A stretch of 64,000 bases of DNA, taken from NCBI GenBank assembly GCA_016716715.1, contig JADJVE010000006.1, positions 270,800-334,799 on the forward strand, in the 5' to 3' direction. The stretch's first letter is position 1, and every line of letters begins with the position of its first letter. This DNA is from Acidobacteriota bacterium (lineage in GTDB: Bacteria > Acidobacteriota > Thermoanaerobaculia > UBA5066). Shown piece after piece: positions 40,280-49,270 of the stretch. A program made the position numbers and the translations under genes. The notes beneath the pieces were generated by a model. It was not told where the DNA came from. It worked only from the letters and a program-made list of their open reading frames with translations, and ran no database searches.

Positions 40280-43015
40280 ATGACCATCACCGCAGGAACC
40301 CGGCTCGGACCGTACGAAATCCTCGCCCCGCTCGGCGCCGGCGGGATGGGAGAGGTCTACCGGGCGAGGGACCCGCGCCTCGCGAGAGAGGTCGCAATCA
40401 AGGTCCTGCCCGAAGAGTTCTTCGAAGGTGAAGAGAGAAGGCAGCGGTTCGAGCGGGAGGCGCGCCTCCTCGCAGCGCTCAATCACTCCGCGATCGCCGC
40501 CATCTATTCCTTCGAAGAAATCCCCTCTTCCTCTTCTTCTTCCTCCCGCCACCTCCTCGTGATGGAGCTCGTCGACGGCGAAGACCTCGCGCAGCGCATC
40601 GCCTCTGGCCCTCTTCCCCTCGAAGAATCCCTCTCCTACGCGCGGCAGATCGCCGAAGCGCTCGAGGCGGCGCACGAGAAGGGCATCGTCCACCGCGACC
40701 TCAAGCCCGCGAACGTCAAGGTCACGCCCGACGGCAAGGTGAAGCTGCTGGACTTCGGCCTCGCGAAGATCTTCGAGGGAGACCCTGGAAAGCCCGGCTC
40801 GGGGGCGGGCGTCACCGAGTCCCCGACGCTCACGGCACGCGGCACCGCGGCCGGAATGATCCTCGGGACCGCGGCCTACATGAGCCCCGAGCAGGCGCGC
40901 GGCAAGCCCGTCGACAAGCGCACGGACGTCTGGGCGTTCGGCTGCGTGCTGTACGAGATGCTCACCGGGAAGAGAGCCTTCGACGGCGAAACCGTGAGCG
41001 ACGTCCTCGCGGCGGTCCTGATGAAAGAACCGGACTGGAGCGCGCTTCGCGCGCCGATTTCTTTGAAGGTGAGAGAGCTGCTGCGCAGGTGCCTCCAGCG
41101 CGACGTCAAGCAGCGCCTGCGCGACATCGGGGATGCGCGCATCACCCTCGAGGAGGAGATCGCCGCAACGTCCAGTTCCTCCGGCCAATTACCCTTCGAA
41201 GAAAATCCCCCGGCGCCCAACCCCACTGTAGGTCGAAGCGCTGCGCCGACGTCCGCGAGAGGGAGCAAGAACCTCCTCTATCTCTCTTGGGTGCTTGCGG
41301 CCGCGTTCGCGGCCGCTGCGGGGGCGCTCGCGCTTCGCGCTCGCGCGCCGGAGGCGACGCCCGCGCGCGCCCTGAAGCTCGCGGTCCTCCCGCCCGCCGG
41401 CACGCAGTCGTCGGGACCCATCGACCTCTCGCCGGACGGCCAGCAGATCGCCTTCACGGCAGCCGGCCCCGACGGCCACACGAAGCTTTACGTCCGGAGC
41501 CTCGACTCCCTCGAGCCGAAGGCTCTGCCCGGCACCGACGACGCGGACGCGCCCTTCTTTTCTCCCGACGGCCGCTCGATCGGCTTTTTCGCGGCCGGGA
41601 AGCTGAAACGCGTCGACCTCGCCGGCGGGCCGGCGCGCGAACTCGCCGACGCGCCCGAGCATCGCGGCGGAAGCTGGGGCTCGCAGAACGTGATCGTCTT
41701 CGCCCCGGAGGGCGGCGGAGCGATCTTCAGCATCCCCGCGTCCGGCGGAACCGCCAAACCCGTCACGACGTTCGATCCGGCCACGGCGGAGACCTCGCAC
41801 CGCTGGCCGCGTTTCCTGCCGGACGGCAAGCGCTTCCTCTTCATGAGCCGCAGGCCCAAGCCTCCGGGCCGGCTCATGGTCGAGGCAGGCTCCGTCGACG
41901 GGGGCAAGAGGACCCGTCTCGTCGAATCCTCGACCGGCGGCGCCTACGCGCGCGGGCGCCTCTACTTCGTGCGCGAGGCGACGCTCCTCGCCCAGGCGTT
42001 CGACCTCCGCACTCTCGCGGTCTCCGGCGAGCCGGCGCCGGCGGCCGAGGACGTCTGGCGCAACCTCAACACGGACGGGCTCACGGCCTACTCGGTGGCG
42101 GAAGACGGAACGCTTGCGTTCCGCCGCGGCGGCATCCTCAAGAGCCAACTCACGTGGTTCGACCGCCAGGGGCGGCCGCTCGGAACCGTCGGGGCGCCGT
42201 CGGTCCTCGGGGACATGGACCTCTCGCGGGACGATCGCCGCGTCCTCGTCGACATCACGGACCCCGTGCGCGACGTCAGCGCTCTCTACGTGATCGACGC
42301 CGCCACGGGGACGACGCGCGTGACGCTCGGCGTCGCCAACAATTCCGCGGGCCTCTTTTCCCCCGACGGAAAGTCGATCGCGTTCGCGTCCGACGTCAAG
42401 GGAGCGTTCGACCTGTATACGAGGGACATCGGCTCCGGCGCGGAGGCGACGCCGTTCCTCGAGAACCCAGTCTGGAAGTTTCCGGAGAGCTTCTCGCCCG
42501 ACGGGCGCTTCCTGAGCTACACACAGAGCGAGCCCGGAAAGCCTCGGGACATCTGGATCCTGCCGTTGAAGGGCGGAGGAGCACCGCTCCCGTTCCTGCA
42601 GACGCCCGCCGAGGAGTGGGGATCGATGTTCTCGCCCGACGGGCGCTTCATCGCGTACGTCTCCGACGAGTCCGGCCGCTCCGAGGTCTTCGTCCGCGCC
42701 TTCCCGTCGTCGACGGCCAAGTGGCAGGTCTCCACGGGCGGCGGCGCCTCGCCCATGTGGCGGCGCGACGGGAAGGAACTCTTCTACCTCGCCCCGGACC
42801 GCACGCTCGTCGCCGTCCCGATCACGCTCACGCAGGGCGCGCTCACGGCCGGCACCGCCAAGCCGCTCTTCCGGAACCCCGCCCTGCGCCTCGCCTCCGT
42901 CTCGGGAAACACCCCGTTCGGCGTCTCCGCCGACGGCCAACGCATCCTCGCGATCGTCACGGTCGGCGAAGCGGAGGCGTCACCGATCGTGCTGCAGATG
43001 GGGACGGGGCGGTGA
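40280..43015 (+). CDS. Hanks-type Ser/Thr kinase with TolB/PD40-like sensor half
   Basis: 911 residues. The N-terminal kinase domain is complete: GAGGMGEVY (20-28), Lys41 (VAIKVL), HRDLKPANV (Asp near 140), DFGLAK, and AYMSPEQ in the activation segment. One transmembrane helix near 336-354 leads to an extracytoplasmic region of repeated beta motifs with SPDGRSIGFFA, SPDGKSIAFAS, SPDGRFLSYTQ and SPDGRFIAYVS, which are PD40/TolB-like blades of a beta propeller. This architecture is very common in Acidobacteriota. It probably senses an envelope or extracellular ligand and phosphorylates cytosolic targets, none of which can be named. Confidence 0.92.
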   Translation: MTITAGTRLGPYEILAPLGAGGMGEVYRARDPRLAREVAIKVLPEEFFEGEERRQRFEREARLLAALNHSAIAAIYSFEEIPSSSSSSSRHLLVMELVDGEDLAQRIASGPLPLEESLSYARQIAEALEAAHEKGIVHRDLKPANVKVTPDGKVKLLDFGLAKIFEGDPGKPGSGAGVTESPTLTARGTAAGMILGTAAYMSPEQARGKPVDKRTDVWAFGCVLYEMLTGKRAFDGETVSDVLAAVLMKEPDWSALRAPISLKVRELLRRCLQRDVKQRLRDIGDARITLEEEIAATSSSSGQLPFEENPPAPNPTVGRSAAPTSARGSKNLLYLSWVLAAAFAAAAGALALRARAPEATPARALKLAVLPPAGTQSSGPIDLSPDGQQIAFTAAGPDGHTKLYVRSLDSLEPKALPGTDDADAPFFSPDGRSIGFFAAGKLKRVDLAGGPARELADAPEHRGGSWGSQNVIVFAPEGGGAIFSIPASGGTAKPVTTFDPATAETSHRWPRFLPDGKRFLFMSRRPKPPGRLMVEAGSVDGGKRTRLVESSTGGAYARGRLYFVREATLLAQAFDLRTLAVSGEPAPAAEDVWRNLNTDGLTAYSVAEDGTLAFRRGGILKSQLTWFDRQGRPLGTVGAPSVLGDMDLSRDDRRVLVDITDPVRDVSALYVIDAATGTTRVTLGVANNSAGLFSPDGKSIAFASDVKGAFDLYTRDIGSGAEATPFLENPVWKFPESFSPDGRFLSYTQSEPGKPRDIWILPLKGGGAPLPFLQTPAEEWGSMFSPDGRFIAYVSDESGRSEVFVRAFPSSTAKWQVSTGGGASPMWRRDGKELFYLAPDRTLVAVPITLTQGALTAGTAKPLFRNPALRLASVSGNTPFGVSADGQRILAIVTVGEAEASPIVLQMGTGR

Positions 43016-43075
43016 CGGGGAAGCGGCGCGGGGCTCCCTCTGCCCGCCATTGAGGCGGACAGGCAGGGGAGGAAT

Positions 43076-43855
43076 TTAGTTCGCCTTCGTCCACTTCACC
43101 TTCTCGATCTTCACCGTATCCGCTTTGAGCTTCTTGACGAACTCCTGGCGCTCACTCGAACCAGGCGCCGGTAAGGCTGCGATTCCTTTGGTGTTCCCGA
43201 GAAGCTTCTCGAGGTCGAGCAGCTCCATCGAGATCCAGTAATCGTGAGTCGTCGCACCCTGCTTGTTGTATGCGTTGCCCTTCGCCCCGAACGTTTCACC
43301 GAGGACTCCGGAGGCGCTGGTGGAAATTTCAGCGTAGTTGTCAATCGTGATGGCCGTGACCAGCGCCGCCTGCACCCAGTATCGATGCGTGCCGGGATTC
43401 GGGTTCGGGCTCTGCACCAGTTTCGACAGTTCGTCCAGTGGCACGTCGTTCCAGTGAATGAAGACCATGACCGTGTCCCGCATGTCGACGGAAGCGGTTT
43501 GCTCTTCTCCAAGGGACGCCGCGAAGGCGAGGTACGAACCCTGGACCGACGCGCCCCGGTCGATCTTGGACGAATACACCGCTGCATCCGTCTCCTTTAT
43601 CGTCTGAAGTGGCACCTCGACGCCCGGCTTGATGACACGGGCGCCGCGGTCGAATTCGTTCGTACCGCCCTTGCGGTACAGGATTGACCCGGCGAGCTCC
43701 GGTAGCTGGTGTCGGAAGATCTCTGTGCGCGGGTAGAGCGTCCGTTCCTTGAAGCTTTGGGGAAGTGCGTTGTTCAGCGGGACGGGGGCGAACTCGATCC
43801 CCGTGCACCCCGCCAGCAGCAGGGCCAAGCCGGTGGCTAGGACCACTCTCTTCAT
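43076..43855 (-). CDS. Putative lipoprotein with lower GC than neighbours
   Basis: 259 residues from ATG 43855, with lipobox LLLAGC (Cys17) followed by TGIEFAPVPL. The mature part is rich in Thr/Asn/Lys and lacks known motifs; it includes EFDRGARVIKPGVEVP, HWNDVPLDELSKLVQSPN and HDYWISMELLDLEKLLG. The gene is noticeably less GC-rich than the kinase genes on either side, suggesting transfer. It is convergent with the TolB-type kinase and upstream of the TPR kinase on the same strand. Confidence 0.65.
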   Translation of the reverse strand: MKRVVLATGLALLLAGCTGIEFAPVPLNNALPQSFKERTLYPRTEIFRHQLPELAGSILYRKGGTNEFDRGARVIKPGVEVPLQTIKETDAAVYSSKIDRGASVQGSYLAFAASLGEEQTASVDMRDTVMVFIHWNDVPLDELSKLVQSPNPNPGTHRYWVQAALVTAITIDNYAEISTSASGVLGETFGAKGNAYNKQGATTHDYWISMELLDLEKLLGNTKGIAALPAPGSSERQEFVKKLKADTVKIEKVKWTKAN

Positions 43856-44008
43856 GGAGGCCTCCAATATGTAGGCATCGTGATTCTGCGGGGCGAGCCG
43901 GCCCCAAGGGCAGGCCCCCCCAATAGTTCCGACAGCTGGCGAAGCCTTTTTAACCCCGGTGGAATTTCAGGATTTCGGTGGCTTCTTAGGCCGAGGCGTT
44001 GGAATCGC

Positions 44009-46411
44009 CTACTTCCCCGCCGCCTTCGTCTCCGCCGGCTTCAGCCTCGCCGTGTACGCCGCCGCCTCGGCGGGCTTCTTCCAGTCGGTGTACAGGCCGG
44101 CGATCGCCTTGATCGTCCTCTGCGAAACCGCGTGGTCCTCGCCGAGGGCCTTCACCTGGATGTTCAGCGCGCGCTTGAACGCGGCTTCGGATTCCGGGAA
44201 CTTCCCGAGCTTGCGATACGCCTGGCCGAGGCCCGAGAGCGTCGTGCCGACGTCGGGATGGTCGGGGCCGAGCTTCTTCGAGAGGCGCTCGATCGCCTCG
44301 CGATAGTTCGTCACCGACGCCTCGTAGTTCCCCGCGCGCAGGTAGACGGTCCCGATGTTCGCGAGCGTCCGCGCCACGGGCTCCGAGTCGTCGCCCAGCG
44401 CCTTGCGGCGCATCGCGAGCACGACCTCGAGGTTCTTCGCGGTCTTGTCCAGCTGGCCGCTGCGGAAGTAGACGTTCCCGAGGTTCTCGCGCGCGGACGC
44501 GACTTCCGGGTGATCCGGCCCGAGGAGCGCGATGTCGAGGTCGACCACGTCGAGATACGTGCGCTCGGCGCCGGCGAGATCGCCCGCATACATCTGCCCC
44601 AGCGCGAAATCGCTCAGGGCCTGGGCCACCTCCGGGTGCCGGTCCCCCTGCCTCTTCTTCGTCAGCGCCAGGCGCTCGCGCGTCAGAGCGAGGAGCTTCG
44701 GATAGTCCTCCTCGGTGGTGGCGACATAGACGAGGATGAGAAGCGCGTCGGTTTCCACCTTCGCGGCTTGCGGCTTTCCGGCGGCGGCGGGCCCGCGGAC
44801 GATCCGGAGAATCTCCTCGGCCGTCACCTTCGCCTGCTTGATCTTCCCGCCTCCGCTCTCTGCCATCCCGAGGCCGTACATCGCCGCTGCGGCCTCGACG
44901 CTTTCGGCGCCGTGTATGCCGCGCACGATCTCGAGCGCTTCGCGGGCGCACGTCTCGGCCTCGGCGTACTTTTTCGAAAGCGTGTACATCTCCGAGAGCG
45001 CGGAGAGCGACTCCGCGGCCTCGGCGCTCTTTGCGCCCGCCGCCTTGACGCGCAGCTCGAGCGACGCCTTCAGCGCCTTCTCGCCCTCGGGAAATTCCGC
45101 GAGGTTCGAGAACGTCGTCCCGATCGTCTGCAGCACCGCCGCCTCGACGAGCGGCTGGCTCGCGAGCGAGACGAGCGCCTTCTCCTGCGCCTGGCGCAGC
45201 GCGTCCAGCAGCGACACGTTTCGCGAGCCCTTCGACCACGGGTCCGCGGCACCCAGCGCGTCGATGAGGAACGAGTTGATCGCGCTGGCCTTCGCGGCTT
45301 CGGCCGTCGCCCGGTCGCGCTCTTTTCGCACGCGCCCGGCCTGCACCACCATCGTCACGCCCAGCGCCACCAGCAGCGCCGCGATCACGCCCGCGGCCGC
45401 CACCATCCCGCGATGCCGCGCGACGAGCTTCTTGAGGTGGTAGATCGTGCTCGGCGGGTGCGCGAGGATGGGCTGGTTCTCGAGGTACCGCTCCACGTCC
45501 TCCGCGAGGGCCGCGGCGCTCTGGTAGCGGCCGTCCGGCTCCTTTTCGAGCGCCTTCATCACGATCGTCTGAAGGTCGGCGTCGAGGTCGAGCGGTTTCG
45601 GCGGCTCCATGCAGATCACGCGGATCGCCTGCACCACCGACATGCCGCGCGTGTTGTACGGGAGCTTTCCGGAGAGAAGCTCGTAGAGGACGACGCCGAG
45701 CGAGTAGACGTCGGATCGGAGGTCGATGTCGCGGCTGTCGCCGCGCGTCTGCTCGGGGCTCATGTACGAGAGCGTCCCGTGGATCGTCCCGACCTCGCTC
45801 ATCACCGTGGCCCCCGCCACGTCCGCGTCCGTGATGCGCGCGAGACCGAAGTCGAGGATCTTGGCGCCGGCGTCCGTGACGACGATGTTCGAGGGCTTCA
45901 GGTCGCGGTGGATGACGCCGCGCTGGTGCGCGTAGTTGACGGCCTGGCAGATGGTGACGAAGTGCCGCAGGCGCTCGCGCATCTGCGAGGGGCTCGGCTG
46001 GTCGCCGCCGAGGTGCTGTCGCGCCCACGCGGCGAGCGTTTCGCCGAGGACCAGCTCCATCGTGAAGAAGTGCTGGCCGTCATCCGTGCGGCCCGCCTCG
46101 TAGAGCGCCGCGATGTTCGGATGCGTGAGCCGGGCCAGCGTCTCGGTCTCCCGCCGGAACATCCGGAGGTACTGATCGTCGACGAAGTGCCCACCGCGCA
46201 CGATCTTGAGCGCGACGCGGCGCTGCGGATTCCGCTGCTCGGCCTCGTAGACGATCCCCATCCCGCCCTCGCCGAGCTTGCCGAGGATGCGGAACCCGCC
46301 GATCTCGCTCGGCAACGGCGCCGCACCCGCGACCGCGGGCGGGCGCGACGGGTCACGGTCGAGAGTCGGTTCTGCGTCGGAAGGAAGGCCGATCGGGTCG
46401 TCTGTCGTCAT
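44009..46411 (-). CDS. Hanks-type Ser/Thr kinase with TPR sensor half
   Basis: 800 residues. The kinase domain has GKLGEGGMGIVYEA, the Lys in VALKIV, HRDLKPSNIVV (Asp near 169), DFGLAR and SYMSPEQTRG, all intact. A transmembrane helix (VAAAGVIAALLVALGVTMVV) near 334-356 is followed by a long array of tetratricopeptide repeats. Signature units are PDHPEVASARENLGNVY and LGPDHPDVGTTLSGLGQAYRKLGK, typical of TPR_10/kinesin-light-chain-like repeats. Probably a membrane kinase whose TPR half binds proteins on the other side of the membrane. The gene ends with AAGK, 20 nt after the prolyl oligopeptidase gene. Confidence 0.92.
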   Translation of the reverse strand: MTTDDPIGLPSDAEPTLDRDPSRPPAVAGAAPLPSEIGGFRILGKLGEGGMGIVYEAEQRNPQRRVALKIVRGGHFVDDQYLRMFRRETETLARLTHPNIAALYEAGRTDDGQHFFTMELVLGETLAAWARQHLGGDQPSPSQMRERLRHFVTICQAVNYAHQRGVIHRDLKPSNIVVTDAGAKILDFGLARITDADVAGATVMSEVGTIHGTLSYMSPEQTRGDSRDIDLRSDVYSLGVVLYELLSGKLPYNTRGMSVVQAIRVICMEPPKPLDLDADLQTIVMKALEKEPDGRYQSAAALAEDVERYLENQPILAHPPSTIYHLKKLVARHRGMVAAAGVIAALLVALGVTMVVQAGRVRKERDRATAEAAKASAINSFLIDALGAADPWSKGSRNVSLLDALRQAQEKALVSLASQPLVEAAVLQTIGTTFSNLAEFPEGEKALKASLELRVKAAGAKSAEAAESLSALSEMYTLSKKYAEAETCAREALEIVRGIHGAESVEAAAAMYGLGMAESGGGKIKQAKVTAEEILRIVRGPAAAGKPQAAKVETDALLILVYVATTEEDYPKLLALTRERLALTKKRQGDRHPEVAQALSDFALGQMYAGDLAGAERTYLDVVDLDIALLGPDHPEVASARENLGNVYFRSGQLDKTAKNLEVVLAMRRKALGDDSEPVARTLANIGTVYLRAGNYEASVTNYREAIERLSKKLGPDHPDVGTTLSGLGQAYRKLGKFPESEAAFKRALNIQVKALGEDHAVSQRTIKAIAGLYTDWKKPAEAAAYTARLKPAETKAAGK

Positions 46412-46430
46412 GGGGTCGCTGGATCGCCCC

Positions 46431-48506
46431 TCACCGCAGCATCATCCAGAGGTACGCGTACTGGAGCGCGGTGACGTGCGCCGTCTGCTTGTTGACGGCG
46501 CCGGACCCGTGCCCGCCCTCGGTGTTCTCGAAGTAGTAGACGGGGTGGCCGAGGGACTCCATCTTCGCGACCATCTTTCGCGCGTGGCCCGGGTGCACGC
46601 GGTCGTCCTTCGTGTTCGTCCAGTAGAACGGCGTCGGGTACTTCGCGTCCTTCGTCAGCAGCTCGTAAGGCGACCACGTCTTGATGTATGCCCAGTCTTC
46701 GGGCTTGTCGGGGTCTCCGTACTCGGCCATCCAGCTCGCGCCGGCGAGGAGCTTGTTGTACCGCCGCATGTCGGCGAGCGGCACCTGCGCCACGACGGCG
46801 CGGAAGAGGTCCGGGTAGAGCGTGAACGTCCCGCCCACGAGGAGGCCGCCCTGCGAGCCGCCCATGATCCCGAGGTGGCGCGCCGAGGTGATCTTCCGGA
46901 CGGCGAGGTCTCGGGCGACCGCCGAGAAGTCCTCGAAGTTGTGGATGTGCTTTTCCTTCACGGCCGCCTTGTGCCACTCGGGCCCGAACTCCCCGCCGCC
47001 GCGGATGTTCGCGTCGACGTAGACGCCGCCCCTCGCGAGCCACGCGGCCCCGAGCGTGCCGCTGTACCGCGGCACCTCGGACTGCTCGAAGCCGCCGTAG
47101 GCGTAGAGCAGCGCCGGAGCCGTGCCGTCGGCCTTGAACCCCTTCGGCGTCACGACGAAGTACGGGATCTTCGTGCCGTCCTTCGACACGGCCTCGAACT
47201 GCTCGGTCTTCACTCCCGTCGCGTCGAAGAAGGCGGGCATGGACTTGACCTTCGCGGGCTCCGCAGTTCCGGCCAGCCACAGCGACGTCGGGGACGAATA
47301 GTCCTGGTACGTGAAGAAGTACGCGTTCGTGAGGTCGCTCGTGGCCGCGAACGACGCCGTGCCGAGGCCGGGCAGCGCCACCTCGGACCGCTTCCACGCG
47401 CCGTCCTCGAGGGAGAGCGCCGTGATGCGGCTGCGCACGTTGTCGAGCGTCTGGATCAGCACGCGGTCGCGCGTGCGATCCACGCGCGCGAGCGACACAC
47501 GCGGGCCGGGCTCGAAGAGCACGTCGAACCGGCGAACGCCGCGGAGGACGTCGTCGACGGTGCCGGCGATGAGCGAGCCCGCGCGGTACGTCTTGCCGCC
47601 CGTCGTCCAGTCGCTGCGCAGGGAAAGGAGGACCCGGTCGCGGAAGAACCCGCGGAGCCGCGCGTCCTCGGGCATGTCGATCTTCACGAGGCGGCCGCCG
47701 AGGTAGAAGTACGCCTCGGTCTTGAAGAACGCGGGCGTGCGCGTGACGAGGTCGTACCGCCCGTCGCCCTGGATCTCCGAGTTGCCGTCCACGGAGACGT
47801 CCTCGGTCCTGCCCTCGAACACGGTCTTCGCCTCGGCGAGCGGCGTGCCGCGTTTCCAAAGTTTCACGAACCGCGGGTAACCCGAGACCGTGCGCGAGCC
47901 GGGGCCGAAGTCCGTCCCGACCCAGAGCGTGTCCTCATCCCGCCAGGACACGCGGTGCTTCGCTTCGGGCAGCGTGAAGCCGCCGGCCACGAACTGCTTG
48001 GACGCCGTGTCGAACTCGCGCACCACGGCGGCGTCCGAGCCGCCGGGAGAGAGCCGGACCAGGCAGCGGACGTTCGCCGGCGGGAGGCAGGACGCGCCTT
48101 TCCAGACCCAGGCCTTGCCGTCGGTCTTCGCGATCGCGTCGACGTCGAGCACCGTCTCCCACTCGGGAGAGGCCGAGCGGTACGAAGCGAGCGACGTGCG
48201 CCGCCAGATGCCCCTCTCGTGCGCGTCGTCCTTCCAGAAGTTGTAGACCGTCTCGCCGAGAAGCTCGGGGCTCGGGATCTTCTCCTTCGAGTCGAGGATC
48301 TCGAGCGTCTTCGCGTAGATCGGCTTGTACTCCTTGCGGGCCGTAAGGAGCGCCGTCGACTTCGCGTTGTGCTCGCGGACCCAGGCGAGGGGTTTGTCGC
48401 CCTGGACGTCTTCGAGCCACTGGAAGGGATCGTCGCCGGTCTGGGCCGCCGCCGATGCGGCTGTCGCGAGCGCGAGAGCCGCGAAAAACCTCGTGAATGT
48501 CTTCAT
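46431..48506 (-). CDS. Secreted prolyl oligopeptidase-family serine peptidase (S9A)
   Basis: 691 residues with a signal peptide (FFAALALATAASAAAQ). An N-terminal seven-bladed propeller (about 25-415) is followed by the alpha/beta-hydrolase domain. The catalytic triad is visible as GGSQGGLL (Ser near 552), KDDRVHPGHARKM (Asp near 634) and EGGHGSG (His near 668). The specific pattern (DPFQWLEDVQGD, NIRGGGEFGPEWH) is that of bacterial POP enzymes, which cut after proline in peptides. Exported, probably for peptide scavenging. It lies upstream of the TPR-kinase gene on the same strand, 20 nt apart. Confidence 0.93.
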   Translation of the reverse strand: MKTFTRFFAALALATAASAAAQTGDDPFQWLEDVQGDKPLAWVREHNAKSTALLTARKEYKPIYAKTLEILDSKEKIPSPELLGETVYNFWKDDAHERGIWRRTSLASYRSASPEWETVLDVDAIAKTDGKAWVWKGASCLPPANVRCLVRLSPGGSDAAVVREFDTASKQFVAGGFTLPEAKHRVSWRDEDTLWVGTDFGPGSRTVSGYPRFVKLWKRGTPLAEAKTVFEGRTEDVSVDGNSEIQGDGRYDLVTRTPAFFKTEAYFYLGGRLVKIDMPEDARLRGFFRDRVLLSLRSDWTTGGKTYRAGSLIAGTVDDVLRGVRRFDVLFEPGPRVSLARVDRTRDRVLIQTLDNVRSRITALSLEDGAWKRSEVALPGLGTASFAATSDLTNAYFFTYQDYSSPTSLWLAGTAEPAKVKSMPAFFDATGVKTEQFEAVSKDGTKIPYFVVTPKGFKADGTAPALLYAYGGFEQSEVPRYSGTLGAAWLARGGVYVDANIRGGGEFGPEWHKAAVKEKHIHNFEDFSAVARDLAVRKITSARHLGIMGGSQGGLLVGGTFTLYPDLFRAVVAQVPLADMRRYNKLLAGASWMAEYGDPDKPEDWAYIKTWSPYELLTKDAKYPTPFYWTNTKDDRVHPGHARKMVAKMESLGHPVYYFENTEGGHGSGAVNKQTAHVTALQYAYLWMMLR

Positions 48507-48537
48507 GACGGGAGTTTATGACGGACGGGCGACGGGC

Positions 48538-49269
48538 TCAGCGCATCAGCCCGTACCGCTCCTTGATCGCCCGCTCTTCCTTCTGAAGCACTTCGGCGCG
48601 CGAGCGCAGCGCCTGCGCGCGGGTGGTGACGTTCGCGAGCTGGCCGATGGGCTCGGGCGATTCCATCGCCGCCTTCAGCGATCGCAGCACCTCCAGCGCG
48701 TCGTCGAGGCTCGCGACGCTCTCGCGGTGGTGGGCGACGCACGGCGCGGGCGGGCTGAGCGCGGCAAGGCGCGCTCTTGCCGACTCCGTCTCCCGGATCA
48801 TCTTCTCGAGGCTCGACGTGTCGCCGTTCGCGAGGGCCGCCGCCATCTCCTGGCCCACGCTCTCCGCATTGCCCGTCATCGATCCCACCTGGATCCGCTC
48901 CACCGCGAAGAAGTACGCCGCGACGGCGGCTCGCATCGAAATGTCCCCGCCGCCGCCCCGCTCGCCTTCGATCGCCGCCGGAACCTGGCCGGCAGGCGCC
49001 TGCGGCGCGGCATCCTGCGCCGGGGCAGACGGCGTCGGCCCCGAGCCCGGGCGCGAATCGTAATCGTTGCTCCACGCGGCAACCCGCGCAGGCGGTGGAA
49101 CGATTTGCTCCGGCGCTCGCGGGGCGATGCGCTCGATCTTCGTCGGCGGCGCAGGAGCAGCCTCGGGTGCGGAAGCCTTTCCCAGCTGGTATGCCAGCGC
49201 GAGAAGCGCCGCGCCCGCCACGGCCACGACTCCCATCAGGAAGCCCTTGTTCACGCTGACGTTCGCCAC
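48538..49269 (-). CDS. Membrane-anchored protein, function unknown
   Basis: 243 residues: one N-terminal transmembrane helix (GFLMGVVAVAGAALLALAYQLG), a Pro/Ala-rich linker, then a helical soluble domain (FFAVERIQVGSMTGNAESVG, SLEKMIRETESARARLAAL). The C-terminus, TTRAQALRSRAEVLQKEERAIKERYGLMR, reads like an antiparallel helix. Family not recognised. The gene begins 1 nt after the stop of the 595-residue protein gene, so the two are probably translated together and work together. Confidence 0.65.
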   Translation of the reverse strand: MANVSVNKGFLMGVVAVAGAALLALAYQLGKASAPEAAPAPPTKIERIAPRAPEQIVPPPARVAAWSNDYDSRPGSGPTPSAPAQDAAPQAPAGQVPAAIEGERGGGGDISMRAAVAAYFFAVERIQVGSMTGNAESVGQEMAAALANGDTSSLEKMIRETESARARLAALSPPAPCVAHHRESVASLDDALEVLRSLKAAMESPEPIGQLANVTTRAQALRSRAEVLQKEERAIKERYGLMR

Positions 49270-49270
49270 T

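Noticed and set aside
41189..42940. Long minus-strand open frame opposite the TolB-type kinase
   Set aside because: Low-complexity charged translation; the plus strand has intact kinase and propeller motifs.
43021..43060. Hairpin after the TolB-type kinase gene as intrinsic terminator
   Set aside because: The stem is imperfect and no T tract follows on either strand.
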